This document shows, in pieces, positions 8,268 to 14,644 of a DNA stretch of 16,936 nt. The stretch lies in NCBI GenBank assembly GCA_041485125.1, contig JBGPIT010000058.1:1-16936 (forward strand). The letters run 5' to 3'. This DNA comes from JBGPIT01 sp041485125 (lineage in GTDB: Bacteria; Desulfobacterota; Binatia; UTPRO1). The notes below the pieces were generated by a model. The model saw only the letters and a list, made by a program, of their open reading frames with translations, did not search any database and was not told the DNA's origin. Position 1 is the stretch's first letter. Each line of letters opens with the position of its first letter. The position numbers were made by a program, and so were the translations under genes.

Positions 8268-8543
8268 ATGCCAAAGCGATCGGGCAGCGGGGCGAAAGTC
8301 ACGAAGCTGCCCACCGACCGTGGACGCGACGTCAACAAGATGGCGAGCGCAGTCATGCGCCGCACGGTGGCCCTGGCCGAGGGTCAGCCGGAGAAAGATC
8401 CGGCAGCCGTCGCGCTTGGCCGACGAGGCGGACTCAAGGGCGGGCGCGCCCGGATGGACAGTCTTACGGCCGCAGAACGCCGCGCGTTGGCCTTGAAGGG
8501 CGCCCGTGCGCGATGGTCGAAGAAGAAGGGCGCAGAACGCTAG
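8268..8543 (+). CDS. Small basic KGG-motif protein, unknown function
   Basis: A 91-aa, strongly basic protein. Residues about 46-88 contain AVALGRRGGLKGGRARMDSL followed by TAAERRALALKGARARWSKK. This is the widespread small-protein pattern with a GGLKGG turn followed by a helix ending ARW. Such proteins are common in GC-rich bacteria and often sit near toxin genes or mobile DNA; their function is not established, though nucleic-acid binding is a reasonable guess from charge. The start is placed at the ATG at 8268; a longer frame from 8163 would run through copy A of the terminal repeat and lacks the family pattern. A small hairpin TTGGC/GCCAA encloses the start codon. It is convergent with the toxin remnant, overlapping by four bases. 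Codon use looks normal for the region. Confidence 0.6.
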   Translation: MPKRSGSGAKVTKLPTDRGRDVNKMASAVMRRTVALAEGQPEKDPAAVALGRRGGLKGGRARMDSLTAAERRALALKGARARWSKKKGAER

Positions 8544-8762
8544 TCGGCGCGTGGCTTCTTCACGTCCTTCAGAAGCTTCGCGACCGCTTTACGCGTCCAG
8601 CCGAACTGATCGCGCCGGACCTCGATCGACAGCTTCGTGATTTCGCTCTGATGGCGATTCCAGCCGTACAACAGCCGGAATCCGCCCCGATCCCCGCTTG
8701 CGGCGGACGAGTTGGGGACGCGGATATGGAGCGTCCCAGAAACGATGGGGGTACCTCCACCT
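8540..8762 (-). pseudogene. Truncated RelE/HigB-like toxin remnant
   Basis: The minus-strand frame encodes IRVPNSSAASGDRGGFRLLY followed by a helix ending KAVAKLLKDV and a stop at 8540. This looks like the C-terminal half of RelE/HigB-type toxins (pattern KxRvpnsd..kGksGGfRviY). The expected N-terminal half, about 45-50 residues, is missing. The recognisable similarity ends near 8735, and at 8763 the terminal repeat copy B begins, so the gene appears cut by the IS end. In-frame sequence beyond that point belongs to the IS end and the overlapping passenger gene. No matching N-terminal part is seen on the far side of the element. Assignment is by motif memory only. Confidence 0.4.
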
Positions 8763-8785
8763 GGTAGTGACTCATTTTGATTTCT
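8763..8785 (+). repeat. IS1-like terminal repeat, copy B (left end of the transposase-bearing element)
   Basis: Sequence GGTAGTGACTCATTTTGATT and onward, nearly identical to copy A. Relative to the minus-strand transposase it lies at the 3' side, where IS1 carries its right repeat, which also starts GGTAATGACTC. The stop codon of the passenger gene (TGA, read from 8774-8772) falls inside it, just as the IS1 transposase stop falls inside the IS1 right end. Confidence 0.6.
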
Positions 8786-9317
8786 GACGCGGGAATCGAA
8801 CTCGGCGCCCCCGGGACCGCAGCGGCCCGACAGCGGTCGCAACGTCGGCGGCAGCTTCCGCCGCAGTCATCAACGCTTCACCAGCGCGTTGCTTCGCCCG
8901 TTGCAACCTTGGGTCGCGTCGCAGGTGCAGTTGTGCTGCGAACATGCCGTGTAGGTCTTCCAGGCTGATGAATGCCACTCCGATCGCGTGGAATTCGGTC
9001 GGAAACTCCGCTGCTAGGTGAGGTCGCCATTCACGCCAGATGTCGAGTGCCCGTGCGACGCGGCGCATGAATTCCTCAACGTCGGTCTGGATGAACGTTT
9101 CGTTCTCAACCCGCAGCAACGGACCGCCGAGATGCTTCATCTCGTCGATTAGAATCCACGCTGATTGCGCCGCAGGACGCCGTCGGGCGCGACGATCGAA
9201 CCAGTAGGTGGTCGTCAGGGTCGTAGCCAAGGCGATCCCACCACCGACGATGACGCCAGCCAAGTGCTCGCGCACCAGGGCATGCAGGAAGGCGCGTAGG
9301 ATGGCGAGCAACGTCAT
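8772..9317 (-). CDS. IS passenger gene: single-pass membrane protein of unknown function
   Basis: A 181-aa protein with one N-terminal membrane helix (about 17-40, core LAGVIVGGGIALATTLTTTY) after a short basic-neutral N-terminus, then WFDRRARRR, so the remainder is likely cytoplasmic. The soluble part (about 48-165) is helical with ILIDEMKHLGGPLL, REWRPHLAAEF and SLEDLHGMFAAQ; no known motif is recognised. It starts at the ATG at 9317 inside the 3' end of the transposase frame (same strand, different frame) and ends inside the terminal repeat at 8772. This strongly suggests that it travels with the element. Ribosome-site support is weak, so it may rely on coupling with the transposase. Confidence 0.6.
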   Translation of the reverse strand: MTLLAILRAFLHALVREHLAGVIVGGGIALATTLTTTYWFDRRARRRPAAQSAWILIDEMKHLGGPLLRVENETFIQTDVEEFMRRVARALDIWREWRPHLAAEFPTEFHAIGVAFISLEDLHGMFAAQLHLRRDPRLQRAKQRAGEALMTAAEAAADVATAVGPLRSRGRRVRFPRQKSK

Positions 9318-10167
9318 GCCGCCGCTGATTTCTCGACTCGCACCTCTCCAAGAGTCCAGCGATGTCGCGCACAGCCCAGAGGCGGTCGCATACGCCCGCT
9401 TCCATCGCGGGCGTGCAGCGCAGCGTCTTGTGGATGCGCACGAAATTGTAGTGGACGTAGTGAAGCGCCAGCGCGTGCTCCAGGTTCTCCACCTTCTTGC
9501 TAAACGCGTTGGTCAGGCGGGTGAAGCGGCGCATGGACATGCGCATCGTGAGATTCTGGCGCTCCACATAGCTCGTCGAGATGTGCTCCTCGGCCGGGTT
9601 GCCGACGATCTCCTCGTACCGAGTGCCGATGCACTTGGCTGGGCTGTAGCGGGCTTCCATGGCGGGCTCCGCACCGTAGACCTTGATCAACTGCGCGTAG
9701 TCGATGTTCCGCCCAAACGCACCGTCCACTGCACTCAGATACGCCGCGTGCCCATCCGTCGTCACCTGGATGCGTCCGCGGAGTCGGCTCGCGACGTTGC
9801 ACAGAAACTCGTACGCACAGCCGGCATCGCGGGTGCCGACGTGGAAGGTCGGAACGAGCTTCGTGTCGGCGTCGATCGCAATCCACGTCCACACCGAACC
9901 GACGCCAGGAAGGCCACGCATCGAGTCGGGAAGGTTCTTGTCCTTCGCGTAACAGAACTGCCAGATTTCGTCGGCCTGGAGCCGTTTGCAGGGAAGGTCG
10001 CGCATCTGCTCATGCAGGAACTGCTGGCAGACGGTGCCGATGTCGACCACGAACTTGAGCACGGTGTTGAACGCGGTGTCCGTCATGCGGGCGGTCGAGC
10101 GGATCGAGTTGCCTTCGACCAGGGCAGCGACGAGCTGCGCGCGACGCGCTGTAGAGAGCTTATTCAT
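9106..10167 (-). CDS. IS1-family transposase with read-through C-terminus
   Basis: The frame encodes 353 aa, of which about the first 277 look like transposase. An N-terminal helix-turn-helix (LVAALVEGNSIRSTARMTDT, 12-31) is followed by a DDE domain. Candidate catalytic residues are D66 in ADEIW, D138 in TTDGH and E202 in YVERQNLTMRM, matching the IS1 pattern MDEQW / TDGW / IERHNL. The segment TRLTNAFSKKVENLEHAL and IHKTLRCTPAMEAG is typical of this transposase group. After residue about 277 (GLLERCE) similarity to relatives should end, but the frame stays open to 9106, giving an Arg-rich tail that lies over the passenger gene. The native stop seems lost, or the annotated end should be taken near 9335. 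Catalytic residues are intact, so activity is possible. Confidence 0.85.
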   Translation of the reverse strand: MNKLSTARRAQLVAALVEGNSIRSTARMTDTAFNTVLKFVVDIGTVCQQFLHEQMRDLPCKRLQADEIWQFCYAKDKNLPDSMRGLPGVGSVWTWIAIDADTKLVPTFHVGTRDAGCAYEFLCNVASRLRGRIQVTTDGHAAYLSAVDGAFGRNIDYAQLIKVYGAEPAMEARYSPAKCIGTRYEEIVGNPAEEHISTSYVERQNLTMRMSMRRFTRLTNAFSKKVENLEHALALHYVHYNFVRIHKTLRCTPAMEAGVCDRLWAVRDIAGLLERCESRNQRRHDVARHPTRLPACPGARALGWRHRRWWDRLGYDPDDHLLVRSSRPTASCGAISVDSNRRDEASRRSVAAG

Positions 10168-10173
10168 GGGCCG

Positions 10174-10202
10174 AGTATGCCAGAGCGCTCTGGCAATGTC
10201 AA
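10174..10202 (-). promoter_or_regulatory. Transposase promoter with palindromic operator
   Basis: On the minus strand TTGACA (10202-10197) and CATACT (10179-10174) are separated by exactly 17 bases. The spacer and the first two bases of the -10 are covered by a perfect 18-bp palindrome TGCCAGAGCGCTCTGGCA (10178-10195). Only six bases separate the -10 from the ATG at 10167, so transcription would begin at or next to the start codon, predicting a leaderless mRNA. The palindrome is a plausible operator for the transposase or a host repressor. Confidence 0.6.
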
Positions 10203-10224
10203 TGGGTTGGTGAGAGGTAGTGAC
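10198..10224 (+). repeat. Right-end region of the IS1-like element and third GGTAGTGAC motif (copy C)
   Basis: 10198-10210 (GTCAATGGGTTGG) resembles the inner part of an IS1 end. 10216-10224 is GGTAGTGAC, identical to the first nine bases of copies A and B but followed by unrelated GC-rich sequence (gcgcgcgg). The same GC alternation precedes copy A, so gcgcgcg on both sides could be a 7-bp target duplication of an 8201-10224 unit, though it is low-complexity sequence. Confidence 0.35.
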
Positions 10225-10301
10225 GCGCGCGGCGGGCGAGCCACCGACACGCCGCTCTCCGGCTCGTCACACCTGCGTGCTGGTGATCCGCGTCGACGGC
10301 G

Positions 10302-10796
10302 TCAGGCCGGCACTGGGCGGAGCCAGCGGTAGAGACCGAAGTAGAGTCGTCCGCTCAGGCCCGCTTCCGGCTTGAAGTCGTGGGTGACGAAGCGGTCCGG
10401 GACGATCTCGATCACGCGGAGCTTGTCGGCGGTCATTCCGCGCTGCTCCTCCTGCGCGACGTACATGTCGCCGGCCATGCGGCCGAAGTAGCGGCGCGCG
10501 ACGCTACGGCGCAGCTCGGCGTCGCCGGCGGGGCCGAGCGTCGCGGTGCCGTAGGCGATCGCGTAGCGGTACGGCGGTACTTCGCTCTGGATCGTCAGCG
10601 AGCACGCCGCCTTCCCGTGCCGTGCGACGACCTTCGCCTTCGCGCTGGTGTCCTCGACCTGCACGCGAAACGTCTTGCCGTCGTAGTCGTACCAGATCGG
10701 GTGCGTGAGCGGCGGCCGATCGGCGCCACGCGTGATCGCGAGGACGGCGACGCGGCGATTACGGAGAAAACGATCGAGCTCGTGGTCGGGGATCAT
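10302..10796 (-). CDS. Pyridoxamine 5'-phosphate oxidase-like (PPOX) flavin/F420-binding protein
   Basis: A 164-aa split-barrel protein of the PNPOx-like superfamily. Visible features are LDRFLRNRRVAVLAITRG at the start, PLTHPIWYDYDGKTFRVQVE (strands 2-3, substrate/flavin region), AKAKVVARHGKAACSLTIQ and YAIAYGTATLGP. This order is typical of the small PPOX proteins annotated as FMN- or F420-dependent oxidoreductases. The hydrophobic C-terminal LYFGLYRWLRPVPA is probably a dimer helix or tail. It is the last gene of the GMC/TetR operon, 28 bases after the TetR stop. It likely reduces or oxidises a small organic substrate; cofactor and substrate cannot be decided by eye. Start is the ATG at 10796, with the upstream ribosome site GGACGACCC-like and weak. 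Confidence 0.75.
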   Translation of the reverse strand: MIPDHELDRFLRNRRVAVLAITRGADRPPLTHPIWYDYDGKTFRVQVEDTSAKAKVVARHGKAACSLTIQSEVPPYRYAIAYGTATLGPAGDAELRRSVARRYFGRMAGDMYVAQEEQRGMTADKLRVIEIVPDRFVTHDFKPEAGLSGRLYFGLYRWLRPVPA

Positions 10797-10824
10797 CGCG
10801 GGTCGTCCTTTCGCGTCGTGCTCA

Positions 10825-11493
10825 TCAGTCGATGTCGCTCACGAAGTGGCGGAGCAGCGCGTGCAGCTCCTCCTGCAAGCCCGGCAGCGGCAGCTCGCGC
10901 GGGTTCTCGCGCGAGCGGAAGAGCGTAAGGCCTTCGAGCGTCGCGACCAGGAGCGCGGCGCGCCGGCCGGCGCGCGCCCTTCCGAGGGCGGGGTTCGCGG
11001 CGACCAGCGTTGCGACGACCCCTTGCCAGTAGCGCTGGTAGAACGCGCGCATCGCCGTCGCGATCGTCGCGTCGCGCGCGGCGAGTGCCCAGAGCTCCCA
11101 GAAGAAGCGGCAGGTCTCGGCGCTCTCTTGGTCGGCGAGGATGGCGTCGAGGGCCGAGAGCGCGCACGCATCGGGATCGCCGCCGGTGCGCGCGATGCGC
11201 GCCGCGACGCGCCCGGTCGCCTGATCGAGGTAGCGCTCGAGCATGGCGCGGATCACGTCCTGCTTGGTCGCGTAGTAGTACTGCAGGTGTCCGACGTGCA
11301 TGCCGGCGCGCGCGGCGATCTTCCGCGTCGAGAGCTTGGCGTAGCCCTCGTCGATGAGGATCGCGGTCGCGGCGTCGAGGACGGCCTCGGCGCGCTCGCG
11401 GCCCTTCGCGAGCACGGCGGTGCCGGCGCGATGGCGCCCGCGCCTGAGTGGCACAGGTGCGGCGGCACGACTCGTCGAGATGTTGGTCGCCAT
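10825..11493 (-). CDS. TetR-family transcriptional regulator
   Basis: A 222-aa one-component repressor. Residues about 33-80 form the TetR DNA-binding domain: AVLDAATAILIDEGYAKLST, the recognition helix region KIAARAGMHVGHLQYYYATK and QDVIRAML. The rest (about 90-220) is an all-helical ligand-binding and dimerisation domain with no recognisable ligand signature. The start chosen is the ATG at 11493; the N-terminal 30 residues are basic and Ala-rich, longer than usual, and a shorter start is possible, but no other ATG precedes the helix-turn-helix. It lies 14 bases after the GMC gene and 28 before the PPOX gene, inside the operon it probably controls. Its likely site is the palindrome at 13707-13724. 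Confidence 0.88.
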   Translation of the reverse strand: MATNISTSRAAAPVPLRRGRHRAGTAVLAKGRERAEAVLDAATAILIDEGYAKLSTRKIAARAGMHVGHLQYYYATKQDVIRAMLERYLDQATGRVAARIARTGGDPDACALSALDAILADQESAETCRFFWELWALAARDATIATAMRAFYQRYWQGVVATLVAANPALGRARAGRRAALLVATLEGLTLFRSRENPRELPLPGLQEELHALLRHFVSDID

Positions 11494-11507
11494 CGCGTCG
11501 CGCTCGT

Positions 11508-13079
11508 TCAGCCGAGGTACGCCTTGATCGCATCCGCCGCGACGTACGACCACGCCATGATCGTGAGCGACGGGTCGACGGAGGGCGGCAGCGGAAACGC
11601 GCTCGGGTCGGCGACGAAAAGTCCCGGCACGTCGTGTGCCTCGTGCGTCGACTTCACGACCGACGTGCGCGGGTCGGCACCCATGCGCAGCGCGCCCGCG
11701 GGGTGCGGTCCGCCGAAGAGGATCGCGCCCTTCGTGACGTCGATCGTGTCGAGCACGCCGATCTCGCGCTCGTCGCGGATCCGCGTGCCGTGGACGTCGG
11801 GGACGATGACCTCGCTCGCGCCGGCCGCGAGCAGCACCAGCGCCTCCTTCTTGAGCGCGTCGCGCACCTTGAGCTCGTCGACGCCGCGGATCGCGTAGCG
11901 GTAGAGAGGACGCCCTTTCTTGTCGAGCGTGATCTCGCCGGGCATCTCGTCGTCGATCCACGCGACGGCGCCGCCGAGGCGCGGCAAGAGGTCCATCAGG
12001 CGGCGATGTTCGACGCCGAACCCGGGGAGCGTCGCCGCGAGAAACTCCGGCTGGAGCTGGTTCGGGTGGAGCAGGTAGCCGCCCTCGACGTAGCGGTTGC
12101 CGTCGTAGCGCGCGAGACGGAAGTCGACGGTGCCGGTCGCGGTCGGGATGCTCCACCACTGCTCGACCTTCGCGGGGAAGATCGCGTGCAGGTACGGCGT
12201 CGGGTTGCAGTAGAGGTTCTTGCCGACCATGCCGCTCCGGTTCGGCAGCTTCGAGCGTAGCCAGAGAACGGCCGAGCCGTAGCCGCCGGCGGCGAGGACG
12301 ATCGCGTGCGTGTCGACGGCGAGCGTGTGGCCGGTGTGCTTGCCGGTCGCGCGATCGACCCAGAGCGCAAAGACGCTCGCGGCGCGGCCGTGCTCGTCGG
12401 TCTCGATGCGCTGCACCTCGCAGTCGGCGAAGAGGGTCGCGCCCGCCGCGAGCGCGGCCGGGATGTGGGTGACGAGCTGCGACTGCTTCGCGTCGAAGGC
12501 GCAGCCTTGGTAGCAGTGGCCGCTCTTGATGCAGCCCTTCCGCGCCTGCGGCACCGCCTCGACGTGCCAGCCGAGCCGCTTCGCGCCTTCGTCGAAGAGC
12601 AGGTTCATCCGGTTGTAGTACTCGGGCGGCGCGGGGTGGATGTTGTGGTCGCGCTCGAGACGGTCGAAGTGCGGGTTCAAGACGTAGAGGCCGTGTCCCT
12701 CGACGCCGAGCGCGGCGAAGCGCTCGCAGCGGTCGGCGGGGATGCGCCAGCTGTCGGCCCAGTAGTGGACGCTCGCGCCGCCGACACAGTTGCCGTAGAG
12801 CAGCGAGACCTCGCCGTTCTCGGTCGTGTCGAGGCCGCGGCCGCCGTCGAGCCGCGCGAGCATGTCGTCGCTCCGCTGGTCGAGCTCGCCGCGCTCGGTC
12901 GTGTAGTAGCCGCCGCGCTCGAGGATCAGGACCGAGTGCCCTGCCCTCGCGAGCTCGTTCGCGACCGTCGCGCCGCCGCAGCCCGAGCCGATCACCACGA
13001 CGTCGACGTTCTCACGCCGGCAGTCGTGGACGTTCTTGCACTCGAGGACCTGCGACCGCGCGCCCGAAGCTTCGCTCAT
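11508..13079 (-). CDS. GMC-family FAD oxidoreductase (catalytic subunit)
   Basis: A 523-aa glucose-methanol-choline family flavoenzyme. Residues 27-56 form the FAD-binding Rossmann fold (VVVIGSGCGGATVANELA, with E54 in LILERGG binding the ribose). GNCVGGASVHYWADSWR (97-113) is the second GMC flavin motif. The C-terminal end carries HPAGALRMG with the candidate catalytic base H459 and DPSAFPLPPSVDPSLTIMAW, which closes the FAD site. A cysteine cluster C183/C189/C193 in GCIKSGHCYQGC is typical of the long-chain alcohol oxidase/gluconate-dehydrogenase branch. There is no signal peptide; its ATG at 13079 overlaps the stop of the Tat-signal gene, so it may be co-exported with that partner. Likely role: oxidation of an alcohol, sterol or polyol with electrons passed to a membrane acceptor. 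The substrate is unknown. Confidence 0.88.
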   Translation of the reverse strand: MSEASGARSQVLECKNVHDCRRENVDVVVIGSGCGGATVANELARAGHSVLILERGGYYTTERGELDQRSDDMLARLDGGRGLDTTENGEVSLLYGNCVGGASVHYWADSWRIPADRCERFAALGVEGHGLYVLNPHFDRLERDHNIHPAPPEYYNRMNLLFDEGAKRLGWHVEAVPQARKGCIKSGHCYQGCAFDAKQSQLVTHIPAALAAGATLFADCEVQRIETDEHGRAASVFALWVDRATGKHTGHTLAVDTHAIVLAAGGYGSAVLWLRSKLPNRSGMVGKNLYCNPTPYLHAIFPAKVEQWWSIPTATGTVDFRLARYDGNRYVEGGYLLHPNQLQPEFLAATLPGFGVEHRRLMDLLPRLGGAVAWIDDEMPGEITLDKKGRPLYRYAIRGVDELKVRDALKKEALVLLAAGASEVIVPDVHGTRIRDEREIGVLDTIDVTKGAILFGGPHPAGALRMGADPRTSVVKSTHEAHDVPGLFVADPSAFPLPPSVDPSLTIMAWSYVAADAIKAYLG

Positions 13080-13687
13080 GCCGGCGATCCTCCGACCGGC
13101 CGATCGAGCGCCGCGAGCGCGTTCGATGCCTCCGGCAGCTTGCGGTCGACCATCACCCCGCCGTAGCCGATCGACTGCCAGGTGCGGTCGTCGCTGTAGT
13201 AGAGAAAGAGGCAGAGGAAGCGCAGGCCCGCGTACGCGTTTCGCCGGAGCGTCCACGAGGATTTCGCGCAGCGCTCGAGGTAGGTGTCCTGCTCGGACGC
13301 GGCGAGGCTCGTGAACCGTCCAAGGCGGAGGTCGAGGATGGGAGCGTGCTCGATCAGCGCCAGCGCGGCGCGGACGTCGTCGGTGAGGCGGCCGTCGCTG
13401 AAGACGAGCTCGCGATCGATCCGCCGCGCGATCCGCGCTTCGCGCGCGGTCGGGACGCCGTCGGCCGCAGTGATCACGCGATCGGCAAATACGGCGAGGA
13501 CCGCGAGCTCCTTCGTCGTCAGGATCTCTGGCCTCTCGCCTGCGAGCTGCTCCTCGTAATGTCGCGACGACAAGCAGCCCATGACGGTTCCGCCGGCGAC
13601 GAGCGCGGCGGTCGTCGCGGCGCCCGCCTTCAGAAAGCCTCGCCGCGAAACCGGTGTCACCGCGAATCTTGTAGGTCGATTGTCCAA
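13076..13687 (-). CDS. Tat-exported gluconate 2-dehydrogenase subunit 3-like protein (GMC partner)
   Basis: A 203-aa protein with a clear twin-arginine signal: SRRGFLKAG (R15, R16) followed by the hydrophobic stretch ATTAALVAGGTVMG. C38 in VMGC could be a lipobox-type cysteine, so a Tat lipoprotein is possible. The mature part (TKELAVLAVFADRVITAADG, 57-76, and AYAGLRFLCLFLYYSD further on) matches the pattern of gluconate 2-dehydrogenase subunit 3 proteins, which accompany GMC catalytic subunits and carry them through Tat. Start: a TTG at 13687 gives a 203-aa protein; an in-frame GTG at codon 10 (VTPVSRRG) is an alternative that still keeps the signal. First gene of the operon, coupled by ATGA to the GMC gene. 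Confidence 0.8.
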   Translation of the reverse strand: MDNRPTRFAVTPVSRRGFLKAGAATTAALVAGGTVMGCLSSRHYEEQLAGERPEILTTKELAVLAVFADRVITAADGVPTAREARIARRIDRELVFSDGRLTDDVRAALALIEHAPILDLRLGRFTSLAASEQDTYLERCAKSSWTLRRNAYAGLRFLCLFLYYSDDRTWQSIGYGGVMVDRKLPEASNALAALDRPVGGSPA

Positions 13688-13706
13688 GACCAGTTCTTTA
13701 GGTCGT

Positions 13707-13724
13707 TTGACCGAATTGAGTCAA
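13707..13724. promoter_or_regulatory. Palindrome in the divergent promoter region (candidate TetR operator)
   Basis: TTGAC, eight bases (CGAATTGA), GTCAA: perfect 5-bp arms, total 18 bp, a size typical of TetR operators. It overlaps potential -35 boxes on both strands: TTGAGT (plus, 13716-13721) and TTGACT (minus, 13724-13719). One repressor could therefore silence the GMC operon and the GST gene together. The operator role is inferred. Confidence 0.4.
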
Positions 13725-13745
13725 GGGAAATCGTCGAGCCATAAG
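13716..13745 (+). promoter_or_regulatory. Candidate promoter for the GST gene
   Basis: TTGAGT (13716-13721) and CATAAG (13740-13745) are separated by 18 bases, each 4 of 6 to consensus, in an otherwise GC-rich region. This would give a 5' leader of about 90 bases before the ATG at 13843. No other better pair was seen in the 155-bp gap. Confidence 0.35.
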
Positions 13746-13842
13746 CAACGTTCTTGCGAGGCCGGCGCGGCTGTGGTGTGACGTCGTGCTTTCGCGGTCG
13801 AGTCGAAGCCGTTCAACGCCACCCAACCCGAGGAGAGACACC

Positions 13843-14622
13843 ATGATCACTCTGTTGGAGCATCCGCTCTCGCCTTACGCACAGAAGGTCAAGCTCGCGA
13901 TGTACGAGAAGGGCATCGAGTTCACGTCGCGCATGCCGGACATTCTCTCCGGCGGCGATGCCGACTTCCACCGCGCGAGCCCGCGGCGCGAGGTGCCGGC
14001 GTTGGTCGACGGCGACACCAACGTCTTCGACTCGACGATCATCCTCGAGTACCTCGAGGACAAATGGCCGACCCCCGCGATGCTGCCGTCGGGACCCGCC
14101 GAGCGCGCGCGCGTCCGCATGCTCGAGGAGATGTGCGACACTTACTACGAGGCCATCAACTGGGCGCTCTACGAGGTGCGCGTCTTCGGCCGAGCGAAGG
14201 GCGACCTCGCCGACCAGCTCGTCGCGCGCGCCGGCGCGCAGATCAAAGGCGCGAACGAGTACCTCGAGCGCCAGCTCGGCACCCGCGAGTGGTTCAACGG
14301 CGCGAGCTTCGGCTGGGGCGACCTCTCCGTCTTCCCCGCGGTGAACGCCGCCGCGTTCAGCGGCTTCCCGCCGCCCGCCGGTTCACGTCTCGGCGACTGG
14401 CTCCAGCGCATGCAGACCCGCCAGAGCGTGCAGAAGGTGATGGCCGCCGCGATGGAGTCGATGTCCGGCTTCGAGATGCTGCCGAAGATCGTCGAGTCCG
14501 GTCACTTCGTCCGCGAGTACCGCGACCACCGCCTCGAGTGGATGCTCCGCAGCGGCGCCGTCAAGATCGTCCTCGACGGGATGGAGAAGAAGAACATCCG
14601 CTTCTCGGTCGAGCTGTCCTGA
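13843..14622 (+). CDS. Glutathione S-transferase family protein
   Basis: A 259-aa protein. Residues 1-78 form the thioredoxin-like GST N-terminal domain: LLEHPLSPYAQKVKLAMYEK (catalytic-loop Ser/Tyr region SPYAQ), the cis-proline turn REVPALVDGD and the glutathione-contact stretch FDSTIILEYLEDKWP. Residues about 90-210 form the helical C-terminal domain, with GASFGWGDLSVFP matching the conserved N-capping/hydrophobic staple region. The last 45 residues (from about 215) extend beyond the usual 200-230 aa length. Start: the ATG at 13843 with a strong ribosome site AGGAG at 13831-13835; this excludes the longer frame from 13786. Likely role: conjugation or dehalogenation-type detoxification, or glutathione-dependent catabolism linked to the divergent oxidoreductase operon; the substrate is unknown. 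Confidence 0.88.
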   Translation: MITLLEHPLSPYAQKVKLAMYEKGIEFTSRMPDILSGGDADFHRASPRREVPALVDGDTNVFDSTIILEYLEDKWPTPAMLPSGPAERARVRMLEEMCDTYYEAINWALYEVRVFGRAKGDLADQLVARAGAQIKGANEYLERQLGTREWFNGASFGWGDLSVFPAVNAAAFSGFPPPAGSRLGDWLQRMQTRQSVQKVMAAAMESMSGFEMLPKIVESGHFVREYRDHRLEWMLRSGAVKIVLDGMEKKNIRFSVELS

Positions 14623-14644
14623 GGTCGCGAGTTCTCAGGCTTGA

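Larger units (their letters stand above)
8763..10224 (-). mobile_element. IS1-family insertion element with a passenger gene (right boundary uncertain)
   Basis: The unit contains a transposase (minus strand), a passenger membrane-protein gene downstream of it, and an IS1-like terminal repeat at the left (8763). On the right, GTCAATGGGTTGG at 10198-10210 matches the inner part of an IS1 end (10 of 13 to ATCAATAAGTTGG as I recall it). The outer part there does not mirror the left repeat; instead another GGTAGTGAC (10216-10224) appears in direct orientation. The true right tip could be anywhere from 10211 to 10224. No convincing target duplication was found. Confidence 0.55.

Noticed and set aside
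8775..8805. tRNA T-arm-like sequence (GAGTTCGATTCCCGC on the minus strand), possible tRNA end or attachment site
   Set aside because: The five-base T-stem does not pair properly and no acceptor or anticodon arms fit upstream; most likely chance.
8540..8842. Full 100-aa minus-strand gene starting at 8842
   Set aside because: Its first third crosses the terminal repeat and overlaps the passenger gene in another frame; only the part left of 8762 resembles a toxin.
8192..10231. gcgcgcg on both outer sides of the island as a target-site duplication
   Set aside because: Only 7 bp of alternating GC in GC-rich DNA; not distinguishable from chance, so mentioned only as a possibility.
14619..14638. 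CTGAG/CTCAG hairpin after the GST stop as a terminator
   Set aside because: The stem is only five pairs, the loop ten bases, and no T-run follows.
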